Below, piece by piece: positions 1 through 6,817 of a DNA stretch of 8,071 bases; positions within the stretch are counted from its first letter, which is position 1, and each line of letters begins with the position of its first letter. The translations under genes and the position numbers were made by a program. The notes below the pieces were generated by a model. It made no database searches. It was not told the origin of the DNA and was given only the letters and a program-made list of their open reading frames with translations. Origin of the DNA: Desulfobulbaceae bacterium (GTDB lineage: Bacteria; Desulfobacterota; Desulfobulbia; Desulfobulbales; SURF-16). The stretch covers positions 1-8,071 of the forward strand of contig JAGHCC010000182.1 in assembly GCA_021160685.1 (NCBI GenBank). Reading direction: 5' to 3'.

Positions 1-1
1 C

Positions 2-799
2 GTTGGCCAGCTTGCCGCCGGCATTGCCCATGAGATCAACACCCCGGCCCATTATGTTGGCTCCAATGTGGATTTTCTAAACGAGGCCTTTGCGGACGTG
101 GCCGGGGTGATGAACAAGAGCCTACAGCTCCTTGACGATGCTAAAAAACAGGATTTTTTGCCGGAACATACCGCTGCCATGGATGAGGCTCTGGAAGAGG
201 CAGACTGGGAATATTTGGCCGAAGAAATTCCCAAGGCCATCAGTCAATCCTTGGACGGTATCAAACGGGTGAGTACAATTGTTTTGGCCATGAAGGAGTT
301 TTCCCATCCCGGCAGCAAGGAAAAGGACTCGAACGATTTGAACAGGATTATAAAAAATACGATCACCGTGGCCCGCAATGAATGGAAATATGTGGCGGAT
401 GTGAAGCTTGATCTTGCCGATGATCTGCCTCTGGTCTCTTGTCTCAGTGACGAGATGGGCCAGGTTATATTAAATATTGTCGTGAACGCGGCCCAGGCCA
501 TTAAAGAAAAACTTGGTGAAAATCCTGAGGGTGAAAAGGGGACGATCAAGGTTGTTTCCCGTCACAAGGACGGCTGGGCCGAGATTCGCATGGCGGACAG
601 CGGTGTGGGTATGTCTGATTTTATCAAGGATAAAATATTTGACCCGTTTTTCACCACCAAGGAGGTGGGCAAGGGCACAGGCCAGGGGTTGTCCATTGCC
701 CGGGATGTGATTGTTGAAAAACATGGCGGCACTTTGACGGTGGACTCGGACCTGGGACAGGGGACGACCTTTATTATTCGGTTGCCCTTGGGTGAATAG
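2..799 (+). CDS. Sensor histidine kinase, C-terminal part (5' end outside window)
   Basis: The frame is open from base 2 and gives 265 visible residues; the sensory N-terminus lies upstream of the window. This is the cytoplasmic transmitter of a two-component histidine kinase, which autophosphorylates on His and passes the phosphate to a response-regulator Asp. Seen: an H-box (GIAHEINTP) with phospho-acceptor His at visible residue 10 (bases 29-31); a long helical segment of about 85 residues ending in MKEFSHPG near residue 103; an HATPase_c domain with N-box N158 and N162, G1 box DSGVG (199-203), F-box FDPFF (213-217) and G2 box GKGTGQG (223-229). The long spacer between H-box and N-box is usual for one soluble or hybrid kinase class. 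The GTG at 68 is not the start, because the H-box lies before it in the same frame. The likely partners are the two response regulators 138 bp downstream. The input signal cannot be deduced. Confidence 0.95.
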   Translation, partial: VGQLAAGIAHEINTPAHYVGSNVDFLNEAFADVAGVMNKSLQLLDDAKKQDFLPEHTAAMDEALEEADWEYLAEEIPKAISQSLDGIKRVSTIVLAMKEFSHPGSKEKDSNDLNRIIKNTITVARNEWKYVADVKLDLADDLPLVSCLSDEMGQVILNIVVNAAQAIKEKLGENPEGEKGTIKVVSRHKDGWAEIRMADSGVGMSDFIKDKIFDPFFTTKEVGKGTGQGLSIARDVIVEKHGGTLTVDSDLGQGTTFIIRLPLGE

Positions 800-825
800 T
801 ATTTTGGGAGGCGATGCCGTGATTG

Positions 826-864
826 GTGGGTAGGTATGATTCGACTCCGATACCCACTTTTTTT
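826..864 (+). terminator. Candidate rho-independent terminator after the kinase gene
   Basis: GTGGGTA (826-832) pairs perfectly with TACCCAC (851-857), and seven T residues (858-864) follow at once. The 18-nt loop is longer than in a strong terminator and the stem is only 7 bp (8 with a G-U pair), so termination may be partial. It starts 26 nt after the kinase stop. Loop bases 844-850 (ACTCCGA) are also complementary to 894-900 (TCGGAGT), which would allow a pseudoknot. The element may instead be a decayed intergenic inverted repeat. Confidence 0.45.
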
Positions 865-909
865 CTGGTGGGCGATGCCCAGCGAATAGATGGTCGGAGT
901 TTATAAAAA

Positions 910-924
910 GGGATAGCATATCCC
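910..924 (+). promoter_or_regulatory. Palindrome just upstream of the HDOD regulator's ribosome binding site
   Basis: GGGATA (910-915) and TATCCC (919-924) form a perfect 6-bp inverted repeat with a 3-nt centre. It abuts the GGAG Shine-Dalgarno (926-929) of the gene starting at 938. It could be an RNA hairpin modulating translation or a small protein-binding site; a 3-nt loop is tight for DNA cruciforms but fine for RNA. No -35/-10 pair stands out in 800-937. Confidence 0.3.
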
Positions 925-937
925 CGGAGAAAGGATC

Positions 938-2122
938 ATGGAGAAAAAAAGAATTCTGTTTGTTGACGACGAACCGAATATTCTCGACGGCATGAAACGG
1001 ATGCTCCGCTCCCTGCGCAAGGGCCTGGATATGCATTTTGCCGAAAGCGGTCGCAAGGCCTTGGAGATCATGGCCCAGCAACCCGTTGACGTGGTGGTGT
1101 CGGATATGCGAATGCCGGGCATGAACGGGGCGGAACTCCTGGCCGAGACCAAGGAAAAGTATCCTCAGATCATCCGCATCATGCTCACCGGTCAGGCAGA
1201 TGAGAAATCCGTGCTGCGGACAATCGGGTTGGTGCATCAATTTCTGGCCAAACCCTGCGAACCGGAGCGCTTGAAGATAACGTTGCACCGGGCCTGCCTT
1301 CTTAGTAATCTCTTGACCCAGCCGGATCTGCGCAAGGTGGTGGCCGGAATTGATATCCTGCCGAGCCTGCCCTCTGTTTATGTCGAGGTACAGAAACTGC
1401 TGGCGGATCCGGACAGTTCCGTGGGTGATGTGGCCCATTGCATCAGCAAAGATATCGGCATGAGCGCCAAAGTCCTGCAGCTGGTGAATTCGGCCTTTTT
1501 TGGGCTTTTTCAGCATGTCAAAAGTCCGGAACAGGCGGTTCATCTCCTTGGCCTTGATAATATTAAGGCGCTGGTGCTCACCGTACAGGTCTTTGCCCAG
1601 TATGAAGGGGGCGGGATGAGTTCTGTTTTTCTTAAGGAATTGATGAATCATTCCATGGCTGTTGGCGCCTGTGCCCAGAAGATTGCCGAACAGGCCGGAA
1701 ATAAAGAATTGGCGGATCATGCCCTGATTGCCGGACTGATGCATGATGTGGGTAAGCTGGTTCTGGCCGCCAACATGGGTGAAGAGTATGGCCAGGCCCT
1801 GGCTCTTGCGAAAGATGAGAATGTCTCGATTCAGGAAGCTGAATTTAAAATTTTTAAGGCCGGACATGCTGAGATCGGCGCCTACCTTCTGGGACTGTGG
1901 GGATTTCCTAGCCCGGTGATTGATGCCATTGCCTATCATCACCGTCCGCAAAAATATCCTGGTACGTCCTTTGAACCCCTGACTGCGGTTTACGCGGCAA
2001 ATATTTTGGCCCATGAGCAGGGCGGCCTGTCTGGTCAAGATGAGTATCTGGCTCGGGTGGGTTGCCTGGAGCAGATTGAAAATTGGCGGGAATTATGCCT
2101 TATGGAGAATCGGGATGAATAA
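938..2122 (+). CDS. Response regulator with HDOD output domain
   Basis: A 394-residue cytoplasmic protein with two domains. REC is at about 4-122, with acidic pocket D10/D11, phospho-acceptor D56 (VVVSDMRMPGMNG), T84 and K105. HDOD is at about 138-345, opening with LPSLPSVYVEVQKLL and continuing with the conserved LVNSAFFGL. HDOD domains are HD-superfamily folds, usually considered non-catalytic adaptors in signalling. This copy keeps H238, H269-D270, K273, H310 and H334-H335, so a full HD-type ligand set is present. The start is ATG 938 with GGAG at 926-929, spacing 8 nt. The stop overlaps the start of the next regulator in ATGAATAA, which indicates translational coupling. It is probably phosphorylated by the upstream kinase or one like it. 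The target and any catalytic activity are unknown. Confidence 0.93.
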   Translation: MEKKRILFVDDEPNILDGMKRMLRSLRKGLDMHFAESGRKALEIMAQQPVDVVVSDMRMPGMNGAELLAETKEKYPQIIRIMLTGQADEKSVLRTIGLVHQFLAKPCEPERLKITLHRACLLSNLLTQPDLRKVVAGIDILPSLPSVYVEVQKLLADPDSSVGDVAHCISKDIGMSAKVLQLVNSAFFGLFQHVKSPEQAVHLLGLDNIKALVLTVQVFAQYEGGGMSSVFLKELMNHSMAVGACAQKIAEQAGNKELADHALIAGLMHDVGKLVLAANMGEEYGQALALAKDENVSIQEAEFKIFKAGHAEIGAYLLGLWGFPSPVIDAIAYHHRPQKYPGTSFEPLTAVYAANILAHEQGGLSGQDEYLARVGCLEQIENWRELCLMENRDE

Positions 2123-3278
2123 GAAAGTCCTTTTTGTTGATGATGAGGCCAATGTTCTTGATGCCATCAGGCGGAAGTTGCGAAAAAAATTTAAGATCAC
2201 CACAGCCTTGAGCGGTGCGGAAGCCCTGGATGTCGTCAGAAAGAAAGGGCCTTTCGCCGTCCTGGTATCTGACATGCGCATGCCGGAGATGAACGGGGTG
2301 AAGCTCCTGAGCAAAGTTAAGGAGATTGCGCCGGACACGGTGCGGATGATGCTCACCGGCAATGCCGATCAGGAAACTGCAATCCAGGCCGTGAACGAGG
2401 GTAGTATTTTTCGATTTTTTACCAAGCCCTGTCCGCCGGAACTCCTGAAAAACGGTATTGCCGGAGCCATCGAACAGTATCGTCTCGTCACGGCGGAAAA
2501 GGAACTGCTCAATAAAACTTTGAACGGCAGCATCAAGGTGCTGACGGAAATCCTCAGCCTGGTTAATCCCGCCGCCTTTAGCCGCTCCTACCGGATTAGA
2601 AATTATGTCCGGGAAATAGCTCTTAAGTTGCAGCTTCCAAATCTCTGGCAGTTTCAGATTGCCGCCCTCCTGTCTCAAATCGGCTGTGTTACTCTGCCCG
2701 GTGATACCGTGGAAAAAATGTATAAGGGGATTCGGCTGGAAAAGGATGAAGAGATCATGTATCGATCCCATCCCGAAGCAGGGGCCAGGCTGCTGGCTAA
2801 TATTTCCCGCTTCGGGGTCATCGCCAGGATGATCGTTTTTCAGTTGAAGCCTTACTCCGCCTTTGGCCCGGCGCCGGACAGTCAGAAAGAGAAAATTATT
2901 CAACTCGGAGCCCAGATTCTTCATGTGGCCCTGGATTATGATGAGATGACGTTTCAGGGCTGCGATCATCAATATGCCTGTGATCAGCTTGCCAGGCGCA
3001 AGGACGAGTATAATCCCAAGATGCTGGCGGTATTAAAGCAGATCGAGGGTGAGGGGATTGAGCATATCCGGCTTCAGCTTGATGTGATGAGCCTGAAACC
3101 GGCTATGATCGTTGATCAGGATGTCATGTCTACAAACGGGGTGCTGCTCGCTACTAAGGGCCAGGAGGTCTCCAATGCGGTTATTGAAAGGCTGCGTAAT
3201 TTTTCCGTAAGTGTGGGCGTGGAAGAGCCTTTCTGGGTGGTCATCATCAAGAAAAAGCCGAAATACAGGCGGGTTTAA
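2115..3278 (+). CDS. Response regulator with degenerate HD-GYP-like output domain
   Basis: The protein has 387 residues, starting at ATG 2115 with GGAGA at 2104-2108 and sharing ATGAATAA with the previous stop. An in-frame extension back to 2013 lies inside the HDOD gene and is not credible. REC occupies about 3-120: D9/D10, phospho-acceptor D53 (VSDMRMPEMNG), T81, K104. Residues about 128-310 follow the HD-GYP layout (helix, LP.LWQFQIAALL, HPEAGARLL, ILHVALDYDEMT). The usual first His is R157 or S158, the HD pair is S187-Q188, the following GK is G190-C191, the HHER/GYP stretch is FQLKPYSAFGP, and VAD reads VAL (L273). Only H219 and D276 remain at recognisable conserved positions. Cyclic-di-GMP hydrolysis is therefore unlikely. 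The C-terminus (about 324-377, LKPAMIVDQDVMSTNGVLLATKGQ) matches a small module often found after HD domains in regulators. It probably acts by binding a partner or ligand. Confidence 0.9.
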   Translation: MNKKVLFVDDEANVLDAIRRKLRKKFKITTALSGAEALDVVRKKGPFAVLVSDMRMPEMNGVKLLSKVKEIAPDTVRMMLTGNADQETAIQAVNEGSIFRFFTKPCPPELLKNGIAGAIEQYRLVTAEKELLNKTLNGSIKVLTEILSLVNPAAFSRSYRIRNYVREIALKLQLPNLWQFQIAALLSQIGCVTLPGDTVEKMYKGIRLEKDEEIMYRSHPEAGARLLANISRFGVIARMIVFQLKPYSAFGPAPDSQKEKIIQLGAQILHVALDYDEMTFQGCDHQYACDQLARRKDEYNPKMLAVLKQIEGEGIEHIRLQLDVMSLKPAMIVDQDVMSTNGVLLATKGQEVSNAVIERLRNFSVSVGVEEPFWVVIIKKKPKYRRV

Positions 3279-3297
3279 CCTCTTGATGGCTTCGACT

Positions 3298-3372
3298 GTA
3301 GGGGCAACCCTTGTGGTTGCCCTTTGTTGATTACCACCTTAAGGAAAGGGTACCCACAATGGGCACCCCTAC
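3298..3372. repeat. 75-bp imperfect palindromic intergenic repeat (two hairpins)
   Basis: The ends are GTAGGGG (3298-3304) and CCCCTAC (3366-3372), a perfect 7-bp terminal inverted repeat. Each half is itself a hairpin: GGGCAACC (3302-3309) with GGTTGCCC (3315-3322) around a 5-nt loop, and GGGTACCC (3348-3355) with GGGCACCC (3361-3368) around a 5-nt loop with one mismatch. The reverse complement of the right half resembles the left half (shared TTGTGG core), so the element is one large imperfect palindrome. It sits between the convergent ends of the pseudo-HD-GYP regulator and the copper ATPase, 2 bp from the ATPase stop. It resembles dispersed non-coding repeats or MITE-like elements. It may also act as a weak bidirectional terminator, although no long T-run follows either hairpin. 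Confidence 0.75.
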
Positions 3373-3374
3373 GG

Positions 3375-5864
3375 TTATTGTGATGGTTTGAAAAAACGGA
3401 GCCGCAGGGCATTGGACACAACCGAAACCGAACTCATGGCCATGGCAGCGCCGGCGATCATCGGGTTCAGGGTCGGTCCGCCAAAGAGAAAAAGCAGACC
3501 GGCGGCAACCGGAATGGAGATCGTATTGTAAAAAAAGGCCCAGAAGAGATTCTGCCTGATATTGCGCATGGTGGCTCGGCTGAGTTCAAGGGCGGTGAGT
3601 ACACCTTCAAGTTTCCCCTGCATCAAAACCACATCTCCTGACTCAATGGCAACATCGATTCCGGTTCCCATGGCTATGCCCAGGTCGGCCAGTGCCAAAG
3701 CCGGGGCATCGTTGATACCGTCGCCCACCATGGCGACAACCATGCCCCTGTCCCGCAGCTCCCTGATTTTTTCAGATTTTTCTTCAGGCAGAACCTGGGC
3801 AATGATATTCTCGATCCCGGCCTGGGAACCGATTGCCCTGGCGGTTTCTTTGTTGTCACCGGTCAGCATGAAGACCTCTATGCCCATATCTTTCAGCCTG
3901 GCAACCGTTGACCCGGCCCCTTCCTTGATACGGTCGGAAACAGCGAGAATGGCGGCGATCCTGTTGGTTAACGCCACGAAAATAACGGTTTTACCTTCCC
4001 CAGCCAGAATCGCGGTTTGATTCTCCGTGTCAGCGGACGGAAGATCAATCCCCTCTGCTTCCATAATCTGCCGGTTGCCGATGATGATTTCCTTTCCGGC
4101 AGCAGTTGCCCTGATTCCCCGGCCGGATACGGCCTCAAAGGAATCGACTTCCACCAGATTAAGCCCTTTTTCCTGGGCCGCCCGGACAATGGCCTCTGCA
4201 AGGGGATGTTCGGAAACATTTTCGACACTTGCCATTAATTTGAGCAGTTCGTCATCATTATAATCAGAACCAGTAAGATTGATCATATCGGTTAATTCCG
4301 GCTGACCATGGGTCAGGGTGCCGGTCTTGTCAAAAACAATGGCCTGGATTTTTTCAGCCCTTTCCAGGGCGGCCGCATCCTTGATCAACACGCCGAGCTG
4401 GGCGCCTCGGCCGGTCCCCACCATAATGGAGGCCGGGGTTGCCAGTCCCATGGCGCAGGGGCAGGCAATAACCAGCACCGCGACAAAGATACGCAGAGAA
4501 AAGGCGAATTCGGCCTGGCCGAGAAAATACCAGGAAAGACCGGAAATGCAGGCGATGAACATTACGGCCGGTACAAAGTAGAGACTGATCCGGTCGGCAA
4601 GATTAGCAATTTCGGGCTTTGAACCCTGGGCTGACTGCACCATCCTGATGATGCGGGCCAGCATCGTGTCACCGCCTACTCGGGAAGTTCTGACCTGCAG
4701 GATGCCGTTTTTATTCAGGGTGCCGCCGGTCACCGTGTCGCCGACTTCCTTTGTCACCGGTAGACTCTCACCACTGAGCATGGATTCATCAACACTGGAT
4801 CGCCCTTTCTCAACCACACCGTCAACCGGCAGCCTTTCACCGGGTCGAACCAGGAGAAGATCTCCCACTGCAATCTCATCAACCGCTACCTGGACATGTG
4901 CGTCATCCTCCAGCAGGGTAGCTTCATCCGGGGCAAGAAGAATCAGTTGACTGATGGCATCCGAGGTCCTGACGCGGGCTTTTTTCTCCAGGTATTTGCC
5001 AAGGGAAACCAGGGCGATGAGCATGGCAGCCGACTCATAATAGAGATCATGGACCCGGTGCATGACATCGATTCCAGCGAGGATCTCCACCATATTCCAG
5101 CTGCTGTAGATGAAGGCGGCCCCGGTTCCCAGGGCAATGAGTGAGTCCATGTTCGGCGTTGCCCTGAGTAGAGCCGGCAGGCCGATGATATAAAAATTTC
5201 TGCCCAGCCAGAGCACTGGCAGAACGAGAACAAACTGAACAAGGACATGGGTCACCGGAGACTGATCCGCGCTCAGCAAGCCAGGCATTTGCAGACCGAT
5301 CATATGGCCCATGGAAACCAGCATTACCAGTCCGGCAAGGATCAGGGAGGGAATGAGCCGTTGCTTCATCCCGGCCAGCTCCAGCCGGATTTCTTCCTGG
5401 CGTTTTGCTGTTGCCGACTGACTGAACGAGCTGATAACCTGGTTTGGATAACCGAGTTTTTTTATGGTCTGCCGGATGTTTCTCTGATTGATCAGGCCGG
5501 GATTAAAAACGATCACAGCCTGTTCTGTGGCCAGGTTTACTTCGCAACTGAGCACACCGGCCAGACCGGAGACCTGCTTCTCTATTTTCGCGGAACAGGA
5601 TGCGCAGTGCATGTCGTCAACTTGCAACTCAATTCTTTTTTCTTCCCGGGGGAGAACCAGTTCAAAACCCAGGCCACCGATTTTGTCGGCAATGCTGTTC
5701 AGATCAATCATTTCAGGATGCCAGCTCAGTTCCATGGTCTCGGAGGCCAGGTTTACATCTGCGTTGACAATCCCTTCAACTTTGCCGAGTACGTTTTCAA
5801 TGCGTCTGACGCAGGAAGCGCAATGCATCCCTTTTATGTTCACTTGACGGCTTTCTTTACGCAT
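3375..5864 (-). CDS. copA: Cu(I)-translocating P1B-1 type ATPase, CopA-like
   Basis: This inner-membrane pump exports Cu+ from the cytoplasm using ATP; length (829 residues) fits a two-HMA CopA. It has two N-terminal heavy-metal domains with GMHCASC (C15, C18) and DMHCASC (C87, C90). About eight membrane segments follow, roughly 172-192, 204-226, 239-256, 274-292, 428-446, 456-478, 768-791 and 795-817. Key motifs: actuator SGE (364-366), CPC (468-470), phosphorylation site D512 in DKTGT, HP (553-554), TGD (668-670), GDGIND (714-719). Y779-N780 and M810/S814 in the last two helices fit Cu+ specificity (P1B-1). Start: ATG at 5862-5864 is preceded by GGAG (5871-5874) with 6-nt spacing. The in-frame ATG at 5874-5876 overlaps that GGAG and has no Shine-Dalgarno of its own, so it is rejected. 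The gene is divergent from a CopZ-like chaperone. Confidence 0.97.
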   Translation of the reverse strand: MRKESRQVNIKGMHCASCVRRIENVLGKVEGIVNADVNLASETMELSWHPEMIDLNSIADKIGGLGFELVLPREEKRIELQVDDMHCASCSAKIEKQVSGLAGVLSCEVNLATEQAVIVFNPGLINQRNIRQTIKKLGYPNQVISSFSQSATAKRQEEIRLELAGMKQRLIPSLILAGLVMLVSMGHMIGLQMPGLLSADQSPVTHVLVQFVLVLPVLWLGRNFYIIGLPALLRATPNMDSLIALGTGAAFIYSSWNMVEILAGIDVMHRVHDLYYESAAMLIALVSLGKYLEKKARVRTSDAISQLILLAPDEATLLEDDAHVQVAVDEIAVGDLLLVRPGERLPVDGVVEKGRSSVDESMLSGESLPVTKEVGDTVTGGTLNKNGILQVRTSRVGGDTMLARIIRMVQSAQGSKPEIANLADRISLYFVPAVMFIACISGLSWYFLGQAEFAFSLRIFVAVLVIACPCAMGLATPASIMVGTGRGAQLGVLIKDAAALERAEKIQAIVFDKTGTLTHGQPELTDMINLTGSDYNDDELLKLMASVENVSEHPLAEAIVRAAQEKGLNLVEVDSFEAVSGRGIRATAAGKEIIIGNRQIMEAEGIDLPSADTENQTAILAGEGKTVIFVALTNRIAAILAVSDRIKEGAGSTVARLKDMGIEVFMLTGDNKETARAIGSQAGIENIIAQVLPEEKSEKIRELRDRGMVVAMVGDGINDAPALALADLGIAMGTGIDVAIESGDVVLMQGKLEGVLTALELSRATMRNIRQNLFWAFFYNTISIPVAAGLLFLFGGPTLNPMIAGAAMAMSSVSVVSNALRLRFFKPSQ

Positions 5865-5881
5865 AGTAATCTCCATGAACT

Positions 5882-5895
5882 GGTAAACGCTTACA
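5882..5895 (-). promoter_or_regulatory. LacI-family (cre-like) operator-like sequence in the ATPase leader
   Basis: Read on the - strand, this is TGTAAGCGTTTACC, a near-palindrome with a central CG. It matches the general LacI/CcpA-type pattern TGWAARCGYTWNCW at all but the last position. It lies about 18-31 nt upstream of the chosen ATPase start. No LacI-type regulator is in the window and the link with copper is unclear, so this may be chance. Confidence 0.2.
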
Positions 5896-5941
5896 AGATT
5901 GTGGATGCCGTAAAATTGGTGTCCCGGTGAACGGTTACATG

Positions 5942-5959
5942 AGTTGAATTCATTCGACT
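5942..5959. promoter_or_regulatory. Candidate operator in the divergent copper promoter region
   Basis: AGTTGAATTCATTCGACT is an 18-bp inverted repeat: 7 of 9 symmetric positions pair, with a G-T mismatch in each arm (third pair from the inner end) and a mismatched centre. It lies about midway in the spacer between the ATPase and chaperone starts. A -10-like TATAAA is at 5975-5980, so the repeat would cover the -35 position for rightward transcription, where no good TTGACA is visible. This layout suits a dimeric regulator controlling both genes. The sequence does not match the CueR, CsoR or CopY consensus as I recall them. Confidence 0.4.
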
Positions 5960-6011
5960 TGGTATTGCTGACTTTATAAATACATCATAATCATGAATTG
6001 GAGATTTGACG

Positions 6012-6212
6012 ATGCCGACTATTCAGATTAAAGGCATGAGCTGTGAGCATTGTGTTGCCTCGGTCAGGAAAAGACTTCTGCTGATTGACGGGATTTCTGA
6101 TGTTCAAGTTGATCTGCAGAAAAACGAGGCAACATACACGGAAGCAAAACCCGTGCAGCTCGACACCATAAAAGAAGCAATCAGGGAAATCGGCTACGAG
6201 GTAACGGACTGA
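6012..6212 (+). CDS. copZ: CopZ-like copper chaperone (single HMA domain)
   Basis: This is a 66-residue cytoplasmic heavy-metal-associated domain protein. The GMSCEHC motif gives metal-binding C11 and C14 near the N-terminus, and the ending AIREIGYEV is typical of the last helix and strand of the ferredoxin-like HMA fold. Family members carry Cu+ and deliver it to CopA-type ATPases; the divergent ATPase here has two CASC-type HMA domains as likely partners. ATG 6012 is preceded by GGAG (6000-6003) at 8-nt spacing. The upstream TTG at 6006 sits 2 nt from that Shine-Dalgarno and is rejected. A mercury-binding MerP-like role is possible but less likely, since there is no signal peptide and no mer gene. 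Confidence 0.92.
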   Translation: MPTIQIKGMSCEHCVASVRKRLLLIDGISDVQVDLQKNEATYTEAKPVQLDTIKEAIREIGYEVTD

Positions 6213-6216
6213 GCCC

Positions 6217-6245
6217 TTTACATTTCTTTTTTCCCGTGTCATATT
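6217..6245 (+). promoter_or_regulatory. Candidate sigma70-type promoter for the SEC-C gene
   Basis: TTTACA (6217-6222, 5 of 6 to TTGACA) and CATATT (6240-6245, 4 of 6 to TATAAT) are separated by 17 bp. They lie directly after the chaperone stop and about 45 nt before the SEC-C start, which would make the SEC-C/VanZ pair a separate transcription unit. Confidence 0.4.
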
Positions 6246-6289
6246 CGATTGTTAACAGATAAATTGATTACGAGTTATGAGGGTAAATC

Positions 6290-6817
6290 ATGGCAAGAAT
6301 TGGCAGAAATGACCCCTGTCCCTGCGGCAGCGGCATAAAATATAAAAAATGCTGCATTGGCAAAGCTGAAAATCAGCTTCAGGCCGATGCAGAGAAAAAT
6401 GTCCGGATTTCACTTAAGGCAGAGATTGAAAAACTGCAGAAAAAAGCGATTACCAGGGAAAAAGCTGTTTACACCCTGGGCGTGTTTGTTCTGTTTACAA
6501 CGGAAGACGGAGACGGCTGGGTTCTGGAAATTACGGACATGGACGCAGTTCAGGTGGCGAGTAGTGGAGAAAAAATGGATATTGAGATTGAAGAAAATCC
6601 AGAGACCATTGAAATCAACTGGCCGTATCGTTTTACCGTAAAAAGTAAAAAATTCGTCACCACGGCCTATGCTGATGACGAGGTGAAAATCTGGAAAGAC
6701 TGTCCCACCCATAGAATTGTTTCAGCCATAAAGAAATTGAGGAAAAAATTCCCTCCGGAACTGCTGAAAAGCATTCATCTTATTGAAGATGATTTGGAAA
6801 TCGGCGGTGAGGAATAG
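6290..6817 (+). CDS. SEC-C motif protein of unknown function
   Basis: A 175-residue cytoplasmic protein. The N-terminus is a SEC-C zinc motif, RNDPCPCGSGIKYKKCC, with C10, C12, C21 and C22 as the likely Zn ligands. The same motif ends SecA, but here it opens a short protein, so this is one of the many stand-alone SEC-C proteins. Residues about 30-55 are charged and helical (possible short coiled coil). Residues about 60-175 contain alternating hydrophobic stretches (YTLGVFVLFTTED, GWVLEITDMDAVQV, YRFTVKSKKFVTTAYADD) that suggest a small beta-rich domain I do not recognise. The C-terminus is acidic (IEDDLEIGGEE). ATG 6290 has GAGGG at 6279-6283, spacing 6 nt. The 3' end overlaps the VanZ-like gene. 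A relic of the same C-terminus occurs at 7824-7856. Confidence 0.85.
   Translation: MARIGRNDPCPCGSGIKYKKCCIGKAENQLQADAEKNVRISLKAEIEKLQKKAITREKAVYTLGVFVLFTTEDGDGWVLEITDMDAVQVASSGEKMDIEIEENPETIEINWPYRFTVKSKKFVTTAYADDEVKIWKDCPTHRIVSAIKKLRKKFPPELLKSIHLIEDDLEIGGEE

Noticed and set aside
68..70. GTG as start of the histidine kinase
   Set aside because: The frame is open to base 2 and encodes the essential H-box before this codon, so the gene begins outside the window.
866..880. Sigma54-type promoter (GG...GC) before the HDOD regulator
   Set aside because: The spacing between the GG and GC elements is 8 nt rather than the required 10, and the flanking consensus bases are missing.
470..2038. 522-residue open frame on the - strand
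   Set aside because: It lies antisense to the kinase and HDOD genes, whose protein motifs are unambiguous, and it crosses their intergenic gap. Its translation has no recognisable domain and is rich in His/Gln/Arg as expected for an antisense shadow.
2013..2114. N-terminal extension of the second response regulator
   Set aside because: The frame is open but lies inside the HDOD gene. The REC domain begins right after ATG 2115, which has its own Shine-Dalgarno.
2100..2972. 290-residue open frame on the - strand
   Set aside because: It is antisense to the second response regulator, with low-complexity shadow composition and no motif.
5247..5930. 227-residue open frame on the + strand
   Set aside because: It is antisense to the N-terminal part of the copper ATPase, including both HMA domains, and has no motif of its own.
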